Source of the DNA: Streptomyces violaceoruber
Lineage (GTDB): Bacteria > Actinomycetota > Actinomycetes > Streptomycetales > Streptomycetaceae
Length of the DNA stretch: 64,000 bases
Reading direction: 5' to 3'
Assembly: GCA_000720805.1 (NCBI GenBank)
Contig: JODI01000007.1
Coordinates: forward strand, 1-64,000
Positions 51,202 through 58,902 of the stretch are shown here, in pieces (position 1 is the first letter of the stretch; the number at the start of each line of letters is the position of its first letter). Below the pieces are notes generated by a model. That model made no database searches, was not told the origin of the DNA, and saw only the letters and a list, made by a program, of their open reading frames with translations. Both the position numbers and the translations under genes were made by a program.

Positions 51202-51523
51202 GAGGCAAGTACGCCTTGACACTTGGGAATCGTCAAGGCCGACTTGCCTCTCGCTCTTCGGCCGCCGTTCCACCGGGGGGGGGACGGCGGCCGTCCCGCC
51301 CACCCTGATCCACTCCTGCCGGGCCGAGCCTGTCTCGGGGCGGCGGGGAGGAGGGACGGAGCGGAGTCAGGGGCGGCCGTCATCGGGAGGAGGACGTTTC
51401 TCACGGGGTACGGCCGCGTTCAGCAGCCTTGTTCCCCCCTGAGGCAGCTGCAAGGTCATGTGCGGTAAAGCCCGGGGCAGGTCTTCCCCACGATGGGGGA
51501 AAGCCGCCCGTCACGGGCGTGTG
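51202..51523. other. 322-bp gap containing the HTH/Clp-N operator
   Basis: Between the proteasome beta stop and the HTH/Clp-N start. The dyad at 51203-51249 is its main feature; the rest contains G-runs and no convincing gene. Confidence 0.5.
51203..51249. promoter_or_regulatory. 47-bp double-dyad operator at the HTH/Clp-N start codon
   Basis: Outer arms AGGCAAGT (51203-51210) / ACTTGCCT (51242-51249) and inner arms CCTTGAC (51214-51220) / GTCAAGG (51232-51238) are all perfect and concentric, with 3-bp spacers and an 11-bp centre. On the gene's strand TTGACG at 51231-51236 could serve as a -35 element. The site abuts the start codon. Confidence 0.75.
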
Positions 51524-52378
51524 TCACGGCGTCGCGTTCGGTCCGTCCGGCCTGGCGCGGCGCTGCTCGACCATCTCGCGGCTCAGTGCCTCGGTCTCCG
51601 GTTCGGGCAGCCGCTCGAAGCCGTCCTCGGTGATGACCGCGACGATGGGGTAGATCCGGCGACTGATGTCGGGGCCGCCGGTCGCGGAGTCGTCGTCGGC
51701 CGCGTCGTACAGCGCCTGCAACGCGGCGAGGGCGGCCTCGCGCCGGTCCATGCCCTTGCGGAACAGCTTCTTCAACGCGCCCCGGGCGTACGGGGATCCA
51801 GAGCCCTCGGCGTGGAAGTCCGGCTTCTCGTACAGTCCGCCGGCCACGTCGAAGCTGAAGATGCGGCCCTTCTCGCCCTCGGGCGCCGTGGCGTCGTAGC
51901 CGGTGAGAAGGGGGACGACGGCGAGGCCCTGCATGGCCTGGCCGAGGTTCTCCCGGATCATGCCGGCCAGGCGGCGCGCCTTGCCGTCGACGCTCATCGC
52001 GACGCCCTCGATCTTCTCGAAGTGCGTCAGCTCCACCTGGTACAGCTTCACCATGTCGAGCGCGAGACCGACGGTGCCGGCGAAGGCGACGGCCGTGTGG
52101 TCGTCGGCGGGGTGCACCTTCTCCAGGTCCCGCTGGGCGATCAGGTTGCCCATGGTGGCCCTGCGGTCGCCGGCGATCAGCACGCCGTCGCGGTAGGTGA
52201 GGGCCAGCACGGTGGTGCCGTGCGGGACCTGGTCGGGCGGGGCGACCACACCGGGCGGGAGGATCCGGCGGGTGCTCAGCAGTTCCGGGCGGTGGGCCGC
52301 CAGGAACGTGCTGAACGACGATGTGCCGGGGGTGAGGAACTCGTCTCCTAACCGCCCGCCGTTCTCGTTCCCTGTCAT
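51524..52378 (-). CDS. prcB: Solitary 20S proteasome beta subunit paralogue
   Basis: 284 residues. An N-terminal propeptide of 54 residues (with FLTPGTSSFSTFLAAHRPEL) ends at PHG-TTVLAL, giving the catalytic Thr55 after autocleavage. In mature numbering Thr1, Asp17 and Lys33 are all present (GDRRATMGNLIAQRDLEK), and GSGSPYARGALKKLF and DDDSATGGPDISRRIYPI are proteasome beta signatures. It should be an active threonine protease. No alpha subunit, Pup, Dop or PafA gene is adjacent, so it is probably a second copy outside the main proteasome cluster. ATG follows GAGGGGG. Confidence 0.92.
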   Translation of the reverse strand: MTGNENGGRLGDEFLTPGTSSFSTFLAAHRPELLSTRRILPPGVVAPPDQVPHGTTVLALTYRDGVLIAGDRRATMGNLIAQRDLEKVHPADDHTAVAFAGTVGLALDMVKLYQVELTHFEKIEGVAMSVDGKARRLAGMIRENLGQAMQGLAVVPLLTGYDATAPEGEKGRIFSFDVAGGLYEKPDFHAEGSGSPYARGALKKLFRKGMDRREAALAALQALYDAADDDSATGGPDISRRIYPIVAVITEDGFERLPEPETEALSREMVEQRRARPDGPNATP

Positions 52379-52489
52379 GGCAATCCCCCTCGTCCGTGAT
52401 CCGACATCCGGACTCCTACCAGGTACGGACGAGCGGGAAACACCAGTGACGGCACAGCTCCCCCGAGGCGACGGCGACCTGATCCCGCG

Positions 52490-53986
52490 TCATCCCGTTC
52501 CGGTCCCGGTCGGCGCCGGTGCGATGTGGAGGTCCACTCCCGCGCCCCGGTGGGTGTCCCAGTCGCGGGCGTACGACGGGGGCTTGGCACCGGGCAGGGT
52601 GACGTTGGCGGCCGGGATCCGGCGGGCGGTGCGCAGGATGTCCGCCCGGGTGCTGTTGGCGTTGTGTCCGCCGGTCGCGGCCGAGGAGCAACCGGTGTAG
52701 TAGGCGATGGGGATGGCCTCGTGCCCGGTGAGCAGACAGGGCGGCTCGACACCCAGGCGGTGCAGGGCGTCGGCGGTGCGCGCCCAGTCACGGCGGTCGG
52801 CGCCGGTGCGGTCCACGGTGCGCTCCAGGACGATGTACTGCACCGCGAGATGCCCGGCCAGGCCGAGTGCGAGCACGGCCGCCGCCACCGGGCGCCAGCG
52901 GCCCTGCGGGCGGGTGACCAGGTGCAGCAGCGCGTCGGCGACGGGGATCGCCGCCAGGGCGTAGGCGGGCAGCAGGAAGCGGGGAGCCGCGTAGCCGATC
53001 ATGAACAGGTAGGGCACGGCGGCCGTGCCGGCACAGGCCAGCGTCAGCAGTGTCCGCTCGGTGCGGCGGGCCCGTAACGCGACCATGAGGCCGACGACGG
53101 CGAGCAGGGGGAGGACGAACCACCAGACCATCACCGCCGGGTGGGGCATCGATCCGGTGCACGGACGGCACAGGGCCCGTCCGCCGAGACTGCGCAGTTG
53201 GTCGTCGACGGCGAAGTTCCAGCCCAGGCCGCCCTGGATGTCGGAGGCGTCGGACAGCCGCTGCCCGAGGCCGCCGTAGCTGACGTACGCCTCGATCACC
53301 CACTCCACCGCGCCCGCGGCGAGTCCGCCGGCCAGCGCGAGGCCGGGGCGCCACAGGCGGCCCACCGCCACCAGGACGAGCAGCGGCAGCGTGACCCACA
53401 CCGCGTCGGTGGGCCGCATCCACGCCATGAGCATGGCGCCCGCCGCGACGCCCCACAGGGCGGCCCGGTCGAGGCGGTCCGCGCGGAGGCGCACGAAGCA
53501 GCCGACGGTGATCAGGGCGCCGAGAGCGACCCAGTAGTTGGGCATGGCCTGCGGCCCGTAGTAGAGCGTCACCCACAGGGAGGCGAAGACCGCGCCCGCC
53601 ACGGCCAGGACACGGGTCGGGAACAGTCCGCGCCAGACCCGCAGGGCCAGGTAGAGGCCCAGGCCGGAGAGGACGGCGAGGTAGACGCGCAGCAGTTCGG
53701 TGGACGTCGACCAGGACGCGATCGGCGCCACCAGCAGGGAGATGCCCCGGGACCGCGGGGCGCTGAAGAAGGCGGCCGGGGCCTGGGTGCCGACCTGGCT
53801 GACATACACGGTCTCGTCCCAGCCGAGGCCCATGCCCGGGCCGACGAGGACCAGTTGGGCGAGGGTGAAGGCGGCGGCCACGGCTGCGAGTGGCCATGCC
53901 CGGCGTGCCCGCCCGGACGCGCCGGGCATGCTCGCCGGTTCGCGTCTTCGCAGACCGACGAGCATGGCGTTCGTGCCGTTCACCAT
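52490..53986 (-). CDS. Integral membrane glycosyltransferase-like protein (GT-C type)
   Basis: 498 residues with about 11 membrane helices and a soluble C-terminal tail of about 100 residues. The first extracytoplasmic loop GLGWDETVYVSQ has the acidic residues typical of GT-C enzymes that use polyprenyl-phosphate sugars (PMT/ArnT-like), and the following RSRGISLLVAP loop fits. The C-terminal domain DWARTADALHRLGVEPPCLL resembles the extracytoplasmic end of such proteins. Donor and acceptor unknown. ATG at 53986 follows AAGGGGTGG. Confidence 0.78.
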   Translation of the reverse strand: MVNGTNAMLVGLRRREPASMPGASGRARRAWPLAAVAAAFTLAQLVLVGPGMGLGWDETVYVSQVGTQAPAAFFSAPRSRGISLLVAPIASWSTSTELLRVYLAVLSGLGLYLALRVWRGLFPTRVLAVAGAVFASLWVTLYYGPQAMPNYWVALGALITVGCFVRLRADRLDRAALWGVAAGAMLMAWMRPTDAVWVTLPLLVLVAVGRLWRPGLALAGGLAAGAVEWVIEAYVSYGGLGQRLSDASDIQGGLGWNFAVDDQLRSLGGRALCRPCTGSMPHPAVMVWWFVLPLLAVVGLMVALRARRTERTLLTLACAGTAAVPYLFMIGYAAPRFLLPAYALAAIPVADALLHLVTRPQGRWRPVAAAVLALGLAGHLAVQYIVLERTVDRTGADRRDWARTADALHRLGVEPPCLLTGHEAIPIAYYTGCSSAATGGHNANSTRADILRTARRIPAANVTLPGAKPPSYARDWDTHRGAGVDLHIAPAPTGTGTG

Positions 53987-54149
53987 TCCACCCCTTACCC
54001 CTACGTGTCCGTAGAGCCGCTCAACCCCGCGGCCGACGAGCCGGAAGCGGGATCGGTTTAACTGAAAATCACGCCAAAGTTAACCTGAGGTGGATGGTTG
54101 TGCAGCCGGTATTCGGCCAGGTGAGTGGCCTGATCCGGTGAGTCTCCGG

Positions 54150-56504
54150 TCAGCGGACGGTGGGGCTGCGGTGCGGGGGCTGTTCGGGGGTCGGGCGGGT
54201 CGCTTGGGGTGGGATAACGCGGACGACGGGGCCGTCGCCGTTCACCGTGAGGGAGGCTCCGTGGTGCCGGATGGTCAGAGGTGAGCCCGACACCAGGGTG
54301 TAGGTGGCCTTGTCCGGGCCGATCTCCACGCGCAGGCGCCGGCCGAGGACTTGGAGGGTGAAGGCCAGACGGCTGAACCTGTCGGGCAGCCGGGGCGCGA
54401 ACCGGAGGGAGTCGCCGTCCCGGCGCAGTCCGCCGAACCCGGCGACCAGGGCCGTCCAGGAACCGGCGAGGGACGCGATGTGCAGTCCGTCGCGGGTGTT
54501 GTGCTCCAGGTCGGCGAGGTCCATCAGCGCCGCCTCGGCCGCGTAGGCGTAGGCCAGGTCGAGATGCCCGGACTGGGCGGCGACGACGGCCTGGACGCAC
54601 GCCGAGAGCGAGGAGTCCCGTACGGTCAGCGGCTCGTAGTAGGCGAAGTTGCGGGCGATCTGGTCCTCGTCGTGGAACTCCTCGAACCAGCCGCCGCACG
54701 TGTACATCGCCAGCACCAGGTCGGCCTGTTTGACGACCTGCTTGCGGTAGAGGTCGAAGTAGGGGAAGTGCAGCAGCAGCGGGTAGTGGTCGGGGCGGGT
54801 GCCGTCGAAGTCCCATCGCTGGTAGCGGGTGAAGCCGGCGTGCTGCTCGTGGACGCCGAGTTCGTCGTTGTAGGGGATGTGCACGGCCTCGGCGGCATCC
54901 CGCCAGGTGGCGCTCTCCTCGTCGTCGACGCCGAGCCGGGCCGCCTGGTCGGGGTGCCGTTCACAGGCGTCGGCGGCGGCCAGCATGTTCGCCCGGGCCA
55001 TCAGGTTGGTGTACAGGTTGTCGTCGGCGACCGCGCTGTACTCGTCGGGCCCGGTGACGCCGTCGATGTGGAAGACGCCGTGGTGGTCGTGGTGGCCGAG
55101 CGAGCGCCACAACCGGGCGGTCTCCACCAGGAGTTCGACACCGGTGTCCCGCTCGAAGCCGCCGTCGCCGGTCGCCGCGACATAGCGCACCACCGCGTCC
55201 GCGATGGCGGCGTTGACATGGAAGGCGGCGGTGCCGGCGGGCCAGTACGCCGATCCCTCCGAGCCCTCGATGGTCCGCCAGGGGAACGCGGCGCCGTTCA
55301 GGCCGAGTTGCTGGGCGCGCTCCCGGGCGGCGGGCAGGGTGTTCTGGCGCCAGCGCAGCGCCTCGGCGACGGAGTCGGGCGCGGTGTAGGTGAGCAGGGG
55401 CAGGACGAAGGTCTCGGTGTCCCAGAAGGCGTGCCCGTCGTAGCCGGAACCGGTCAGTCCCTTGGCGGGGATGGCGCGTTGCTCGGCGCGGGCGCCGGCC
55501 TGCAGGACGTGGAAGAGGGCGAAGCGGACGGCCTGCTGGATCTCCTCGTCGCCGTCGACCTCGACGTCGGCGCGTGCCCAGAAGTCGTCGAGGTAGTCCC
55601 GCTGTTCGTCGAGGAGGCCCTGCCAGCCGCTGTGCGCGGCCGCCGCCAGCGCCGCCTCGACCTGGTCGCTCATCGCGGGGCGGGAGCGGGCACCGGACCA
55701 GCCGTGGGCGACGACCTTCTCCACGCGCAGCCGCTGACCGGGTTCCAGGACGGAGGTGACCGTCAGCCGGGACACGTCCACGTTGCTCTCGCTGCTGGTC
55801 GTGGTCCGGTCGGGGCCGTCGATGATATGGTCGGCGGCCACGGCCACCCGGAAGCCGCTGCGGCGGGTGCGGTGCACCAGGCGCAGCCGGGTGCCGGAGG
55901 CGAGGTCCTCCTCCGGCTCCAGCGGCGACTTCAGGGCCCGGGCGGCGCGCGGGTCGCCGTTCGGCTCCGGCAGGCTCTCGTTGGCGACCAGTTCCGACTG
56001 GATCACCACACGGGTCCGGCTGTCGACGGGCTCCACCTCGTACGCCACGGCCGCGATCGCCCGCTGGGTGAGGGAGACGAGCCGTGTCGAGCGCACCCGT
56101 ATCCGTGAGCCGGCCGGCGATATCCACTCGCAGGTGCGCTCCAGCACTCCCCGGCGCAGGTCCAGGGTGCGTTCATGGGCGACGAGGCGGCCGTAGCGCA
56201 GGTCGAAGGGCTCGTCGTCGACCAGCAGCCGCAGCACCTTGCCGTTGGTGACGTTGATGACGGTCTGGCCGGACTCCGGGTAGCCGTAACCGGCCTCGGC
56301 GTAGGGCAGTGGGTGCAGTTCGTACACGCCGTTGAGGTAGGAGCCGGGCAGGCCGTGGGGTTCGCCCTCGTCGAGGTTGCCGCGCCAGCCGACATGGCCG
56401 TTGGACAGCGCGAACACGGACTCGCTCTGGGCGAGGACGTCGAGGTTGAGGTCGGTCTCACGGACGGCCCACGGTTCGACGGTGTAGGCCCGCTGGTCGA
56501 TCAC
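54150..56504 (-). CDS. Glycoside hydrolase family 65 phosphorylase/hydrolase
   Basis: 784 residues. Acts on alpha-linked disaccharides such as maltose, trehalose or kojibiose, usually with phosphate, releasing beta-glucose 1-phosphate. N-terminal SNGHVGWRGNLDEGEPHGLP and SYLNGVYE are GH65 beta-sandwich signatures; the alpha/alpha barrel contains GHAFWDTETFVLPLL and the catalytic Glu488 in GVTGPDEYSAVADDN. The GTG start overlaps the stop of the preceding phosphoglucomutase gene (GTGA), so the pair is translationally coupled. The frame extending to 57317 is shadow across that gene. Confidence 0.95.
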   Translation of the reverse strand: MIDQRAYTVEPWAVRETDLNLDVLAQSESVFALSNGHVGWRGNLDEGEPHGLPGSYLNGVYELHPLPYAEAGYGYPESGQTVINVTNGKVLRLLVDDEPFDLRYGRLVAHERTLDLRRGVLERTCEWISPAGSRIRVRSTRLVSLTQRAIAAVAYEVEPVDSRTRVVIQSELVANESLPEPNGDPRAARALKSPLEPEEDLASGTRLRLVHRTRRSGFRVAVAADHIIDGPDRTTTSSESNVDVSRLTVTSVLEPGQRLRVEKVVAHGWSGARSRPAMSDQVEAALAAAAHSGWQGLLDEQRDYLDDFWARADVEVDGDEEIQQAVRFALFHVLQAGARAEQRAIPAKGLTGSGYDGHAFWDTETFVLPLLTYTAPDSVAEALRWRQNTLPAARERAQQLGLNGAAFPWRTIEGSEGSAYWPAGTAAFHVNAAIADAVVRYVAATGDGGFERDTGVELLVETARLWRSLGHHDHHGVFHIDGVTGPDEYSAVADDNLYTNLMARANMLAAADACERHPDQAARLGVDDEESATWRDAAEAVHIPYNDELGVHEQHAGFTRYQRWDFDGTRPDHYPLLLHFPYFDLYRKQVVKQADLVLAMYTCGGWFEEFHDEDQIARNFAYYEPLTVRDSSLSACVQAVVAAQSGHLDLAYAYAAEAALMDLADLEHNTRDGLHIASLAGSWTALVAGFGGLRRDGDSLRFAPRLPDRFSRLAFTLQVLGRRLRVEIGPDKATYTLVSGSPLTIRHHGASLTVNGDGPVVRVIPPQATRPTPEQPPHRSPTVR

Positions 56505-57238
56505 GCCTGACCTCCCAGTTCGGCGAGGTCCCGCACGACCCGGTCGGCGCCGTGCGCGTACAGGGCGTCGGTCTGTCCGACGCGGTCGACGCCGATGACG
56601 TACCCGAAGTGGCCCGAGCGGCCCGCGTCCATGCCGGCCAGGGCGTCCTCGAAGACGGCGCAGCGCGCGGCGTCGACGCCCAGGTCCTTCGCGGCCGCCA
56701 GGAAGGTGTCGGGGCGCGGCTTGCCCGGCAGTTTCCGCTCGGCGGCCACCACGCCGTCGATGCGTACGTCGAAGAGATCCTCGGCGTCGACGGCGCGCAG
56801 GACGTCGCGGCAGTTGGCGCTGGAGGAGACGATCGCGGTGTGCAGGCCCTTGGCGCGGACCTGGGCTATGTAGCGCAGGGTGCCGTCGTAGGCCTCGACC
56901 CCGTCGGTGCGGATCTTCTCCAGGACCAGGTCGTTCTTGCGGTTGCCCAGGCCGTGGACGGTCGAGGCGTCCGGTGGATCGCCCGGGCCGCCCTCGGGCA
57001 GTTCGATGCCGCGGGAGGCGAGGAAGGTGCGGACGCCGTCCGCGCGGGGACGGCCGTCGACGTATTCGTCGTAGTCCTTGTCGTCGAACGGCCGGAAGTC
57101 GTCGCCTTCGCGTTCCCGCAGGAACGCGTCGAACATCTCCTTCCAGGCGGCCGCGTGCACGACGGCTGTCCTCGTGACGACACCGTCGAGGTCGAAGAGG
57201 CAGGCCAGGATGTCTTCGGGAAGACCGAGCTCCGTCAT
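56501..57238 (-). CDS. pgmB: Beta-phosphoglucomutase (HAD family)
   Basis: Converts beta-glucose 1-phosphate, the product of GH65 phosphorolysis, to glucose 6-phosphate. 245 residues. Nucleophile motif LFDLDGVVTRTAVVHAAAWK with Asp16 and Asp18, motif II IVSSSANCRD, motif III lysine in AAERKLPGKPRPDTF, and motif IV VFEDALAGMDAGRSG are intact. A cap domain of beta-PGM type (YDEYVDGRPRADGV) sits between motifs I and II. ATG at 57238. Coupled to the GH65 gene; together they form a disaccharide-phosphorolysis module. Confidence 0.93.
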   Translation of the reverse strand: MTELGLPEDILACLFDLDGVVTRTAVVHAAAWKEMFDAFLREREGDDFRPFDDKDYDEYVDGRPRADGVRTFLASRGIELPEGGPGDPPDASTVHGLGNRKNDLVLEKIRTDGVEAYDGTLRYIAQVRAKGLHTAIVSSSANCRDVLRAVDAEDLFDVRIDGVVAAERKLPGKPRPDTFLAAAKDLGVDAARCAVFEDALAGMDAGRSGHFGYVIGVDRVGQTDALYAHGADRVVRDLAELGGQA

Positions 57239-57338
57239 ACAGGACACGGTTCCCCGCGAAACCGTCTCCAGTGGGTGGCGCACGCCACACGGGGCGCGTT
57301 TCACGCCACGCTCTCACCCCCTTCTTGCGCCCGGGAGC

Positions 57339-57734
57339 TCAGTCGTGAGGGAACGAGTGGTGCTCGTGGGCCACCAGCCAGCGGCCGTTCTCCTTGCGCA
57401 GACCGAAGGTCAGCCGCAGACGCAGCGTGGGATGCGCGGCGAGTTCCCCGGGCATGGCGCACCGCAGCAGCGCGTAGGCGTAGGCGACGTCGGTCCCGGC
57501 CGTGATGTCGAGGGACTCGATGTCGAAGCAGGCACCCTGGGCCTGCCAGGCGAAGAACGGCGGCCAGGCCGCCCGGTAGGCGGCCAGCCCCCGGATGCCC
57601 TCGTCGGGCGGCGGCACGTCGAACATCACGAGGTCCTCGGCGTGGCCGGCGAGAACGCCGTCGAGGTCCCCTCGGTGGACGGATCGCGCCCACCCGGTGA
57701 TCAGGGCGCGGATCTCTGCTTCGTCGTCGGACAC
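57339..57734 (-). CDS. SnoaL-like/DUF4440 small protein
   Basis: 131 residues, NTF2-like fold typical of SgcJ/EcaC and DUF4440 proteins: EIRALITGWARSVHRGDLDG, HAEDLVMFDVPPPDEGIRG, YRAAWPPFFAWQAQG and RLRLTFGLRKENGRWLVAHE with the final histidines HEHHSF. May bind or isomerise a small hydrophobic molecule, but role unknown. GTG at 57734 with AAAGGAG 11 nt upstream. Divergent from the kinase gene. Confidence 0.88.
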   Translation of the reverse strand: MSDDEAEIRALITGWARSVHRGDLDGVLAGHAEDLVMFDVPPPDEGIRGLAAYRAAWPPFFAWQAQGACFDIESLDITAGTDVAYAYALLRCAMPGELAAHPTLRLRLTFGLRKENGRWLVAHEHHSFPHD

Positions 57735-57824
57735 GGCTGGGGCTCCTTTCTCCCCCTTTCCAGCTCCAGCCTGCTCCGCCTGCCCGAAGTCATCGACCCG
57801 ACACCGGATGACACACTCTGCTGT

Positions 57825-58463
57825 GTGCCGCTGACCTTCGAAGACCTCCTCACCCGCGCCCGCGCCCTGACCCGCCCCGGGCGCCGGGCGATCCTCGGCA
57901 TCGCCGGCTGCCCGGGCGCCGGCAAGACGACCCTCGCCGAGCACCTCGTACGGGCGCTGAACCCGGTCGGGGACCCGTGGGTGGCGCACGTCCCCATGGA
58001 CGGCTTCCACCTCGCCGACGTCGAACTGGACCGGCTCGGCCGCCGGGACCGCAAGGGCGCGCCCGACACCTTCGACGCGGCCGGCTACGCGGCCCTGCTG
58101 CGCCGGCTGCGCGAGGAGACGGGCGACGAGGTCGTGTACGCCCCCGGGTTCGAGCGGGTGCTGGAGCAGCCGGTCGCGGGCGCGATCCCGATACCGCCGA
58201 CCGCCCGCCTGGTGGTGACCGAGGGGAACTACCTGCTGCTGGACACGGGCGCGTGGGCGAGGGTCCGGCCGCAGCTGGACGAGGTCTGGTTCTGCGAGCT
58301 CGACGAGGACGAGCGTCTGCGCCGACTGGTCGGCCGGCACGAGCGGTTCGGCAAGAGCCACGAGGAGGCGGTGACCTGGGTGATGCGCTCGGACCAGCGC
58401 AACGCGGAGCTGGTCGCGGCGACGCGGGAGCGGGCCGACCTGGTGGTGCCCCTGCCCGTGTGA
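57825..58463 (+). CDS. P-loop nucleoside/nucleotide kinase-like protein
   Basis: 212 residues of the uridine kinase/phosphoribulokinase/PanK superfamily. Walker A GIAGCPGAGKTTLAEHL lies near residues 26-42, followed by VPMDGFHLADVELDRLG (acidic base and substrate lid), VVTEGNYLLLDTGAWA and RHERFGKSHEEAVTWV as in fructose transport/YggC-type kinases. Phosphorylates a sugar or nucleoside; substrate unknown. GTG at 57825 without strong ribosome binding site, close to a plausible start for a short-leader message. Confidence 0.88.
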   Translation: MPLTFEDLLTRARALTRPGRRAILGIAGCPGAGKTTLAEHLVRALNPVGDPWVAHVPMDGFHLADVELDRLGRRDRKGAPDTFDAAGYAALLRRLREETGDEVVYAPGFERVLEQPVAGAIPIPPTARLVVTEGNYLLLDTGAWARVRPQLDEVWFCELDEDERLRRLVGRHERFGKSHEEAVTWVMRSDQRNAELVAATRERADLVVPLPV

Positions 58464-58509
58464 CGTCCGGCGGACTACGTTGTCGGTGCCGCGCGCCGGC
58501 TTCGGGACC

Positions 58510-58902
58510 ATGAGCGACCGAATCATGTGGCTGGTGGATCTGGACTGCCGGCGTCGTGTTCGCGCGCGGGGCCTCCCCCGAGGAACTGGCCGTCCGCATG
58601 GGAGCCGACCCGGGCGGGGCCACCGAGCCGATCGTCGACGCCGAGGTGGGGCGGCTCGGGATCACGGAGTACGGAGGTGTGGCGCTGGGGCGAGGAGCCG
58701 GATCTGCCGCTGCCCGGCCTCGTCACCGCTGGTGCCCTCTCCCCCGACGGGAGAACGTGTCTGCCGCCGGAGGACGAGGAACTACAGGACGGGGTGGTGG
58801 TGTGGCGGTTCGGTCCGTCCCTCTCCCCCGCCTTTCTCGAAGGACGACCGGCTGCCCGCCTGCGCCGTGCGCGGCGCCCCGCGGATGACCCTCAGCCGCT
58901 GA
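58510..58902 (+). pseudogene. Frameshifted remnant, DUF6461-like
   Basis: MSDRIMWLVDLD in one frame is continued by FARGASPEELAVRMGADPGG and ATEPIVDAEVGRLGITEYGG in a second, the order expected of DUF6461-type Streptomyces proteins; further downstream a third frame reads VWRWGEEPDLPLPGLVTAGA. No single frame encodes a full protein. Likely a decayed gene; the family assignment rests on memory of the motif. Confidence 0.55.
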
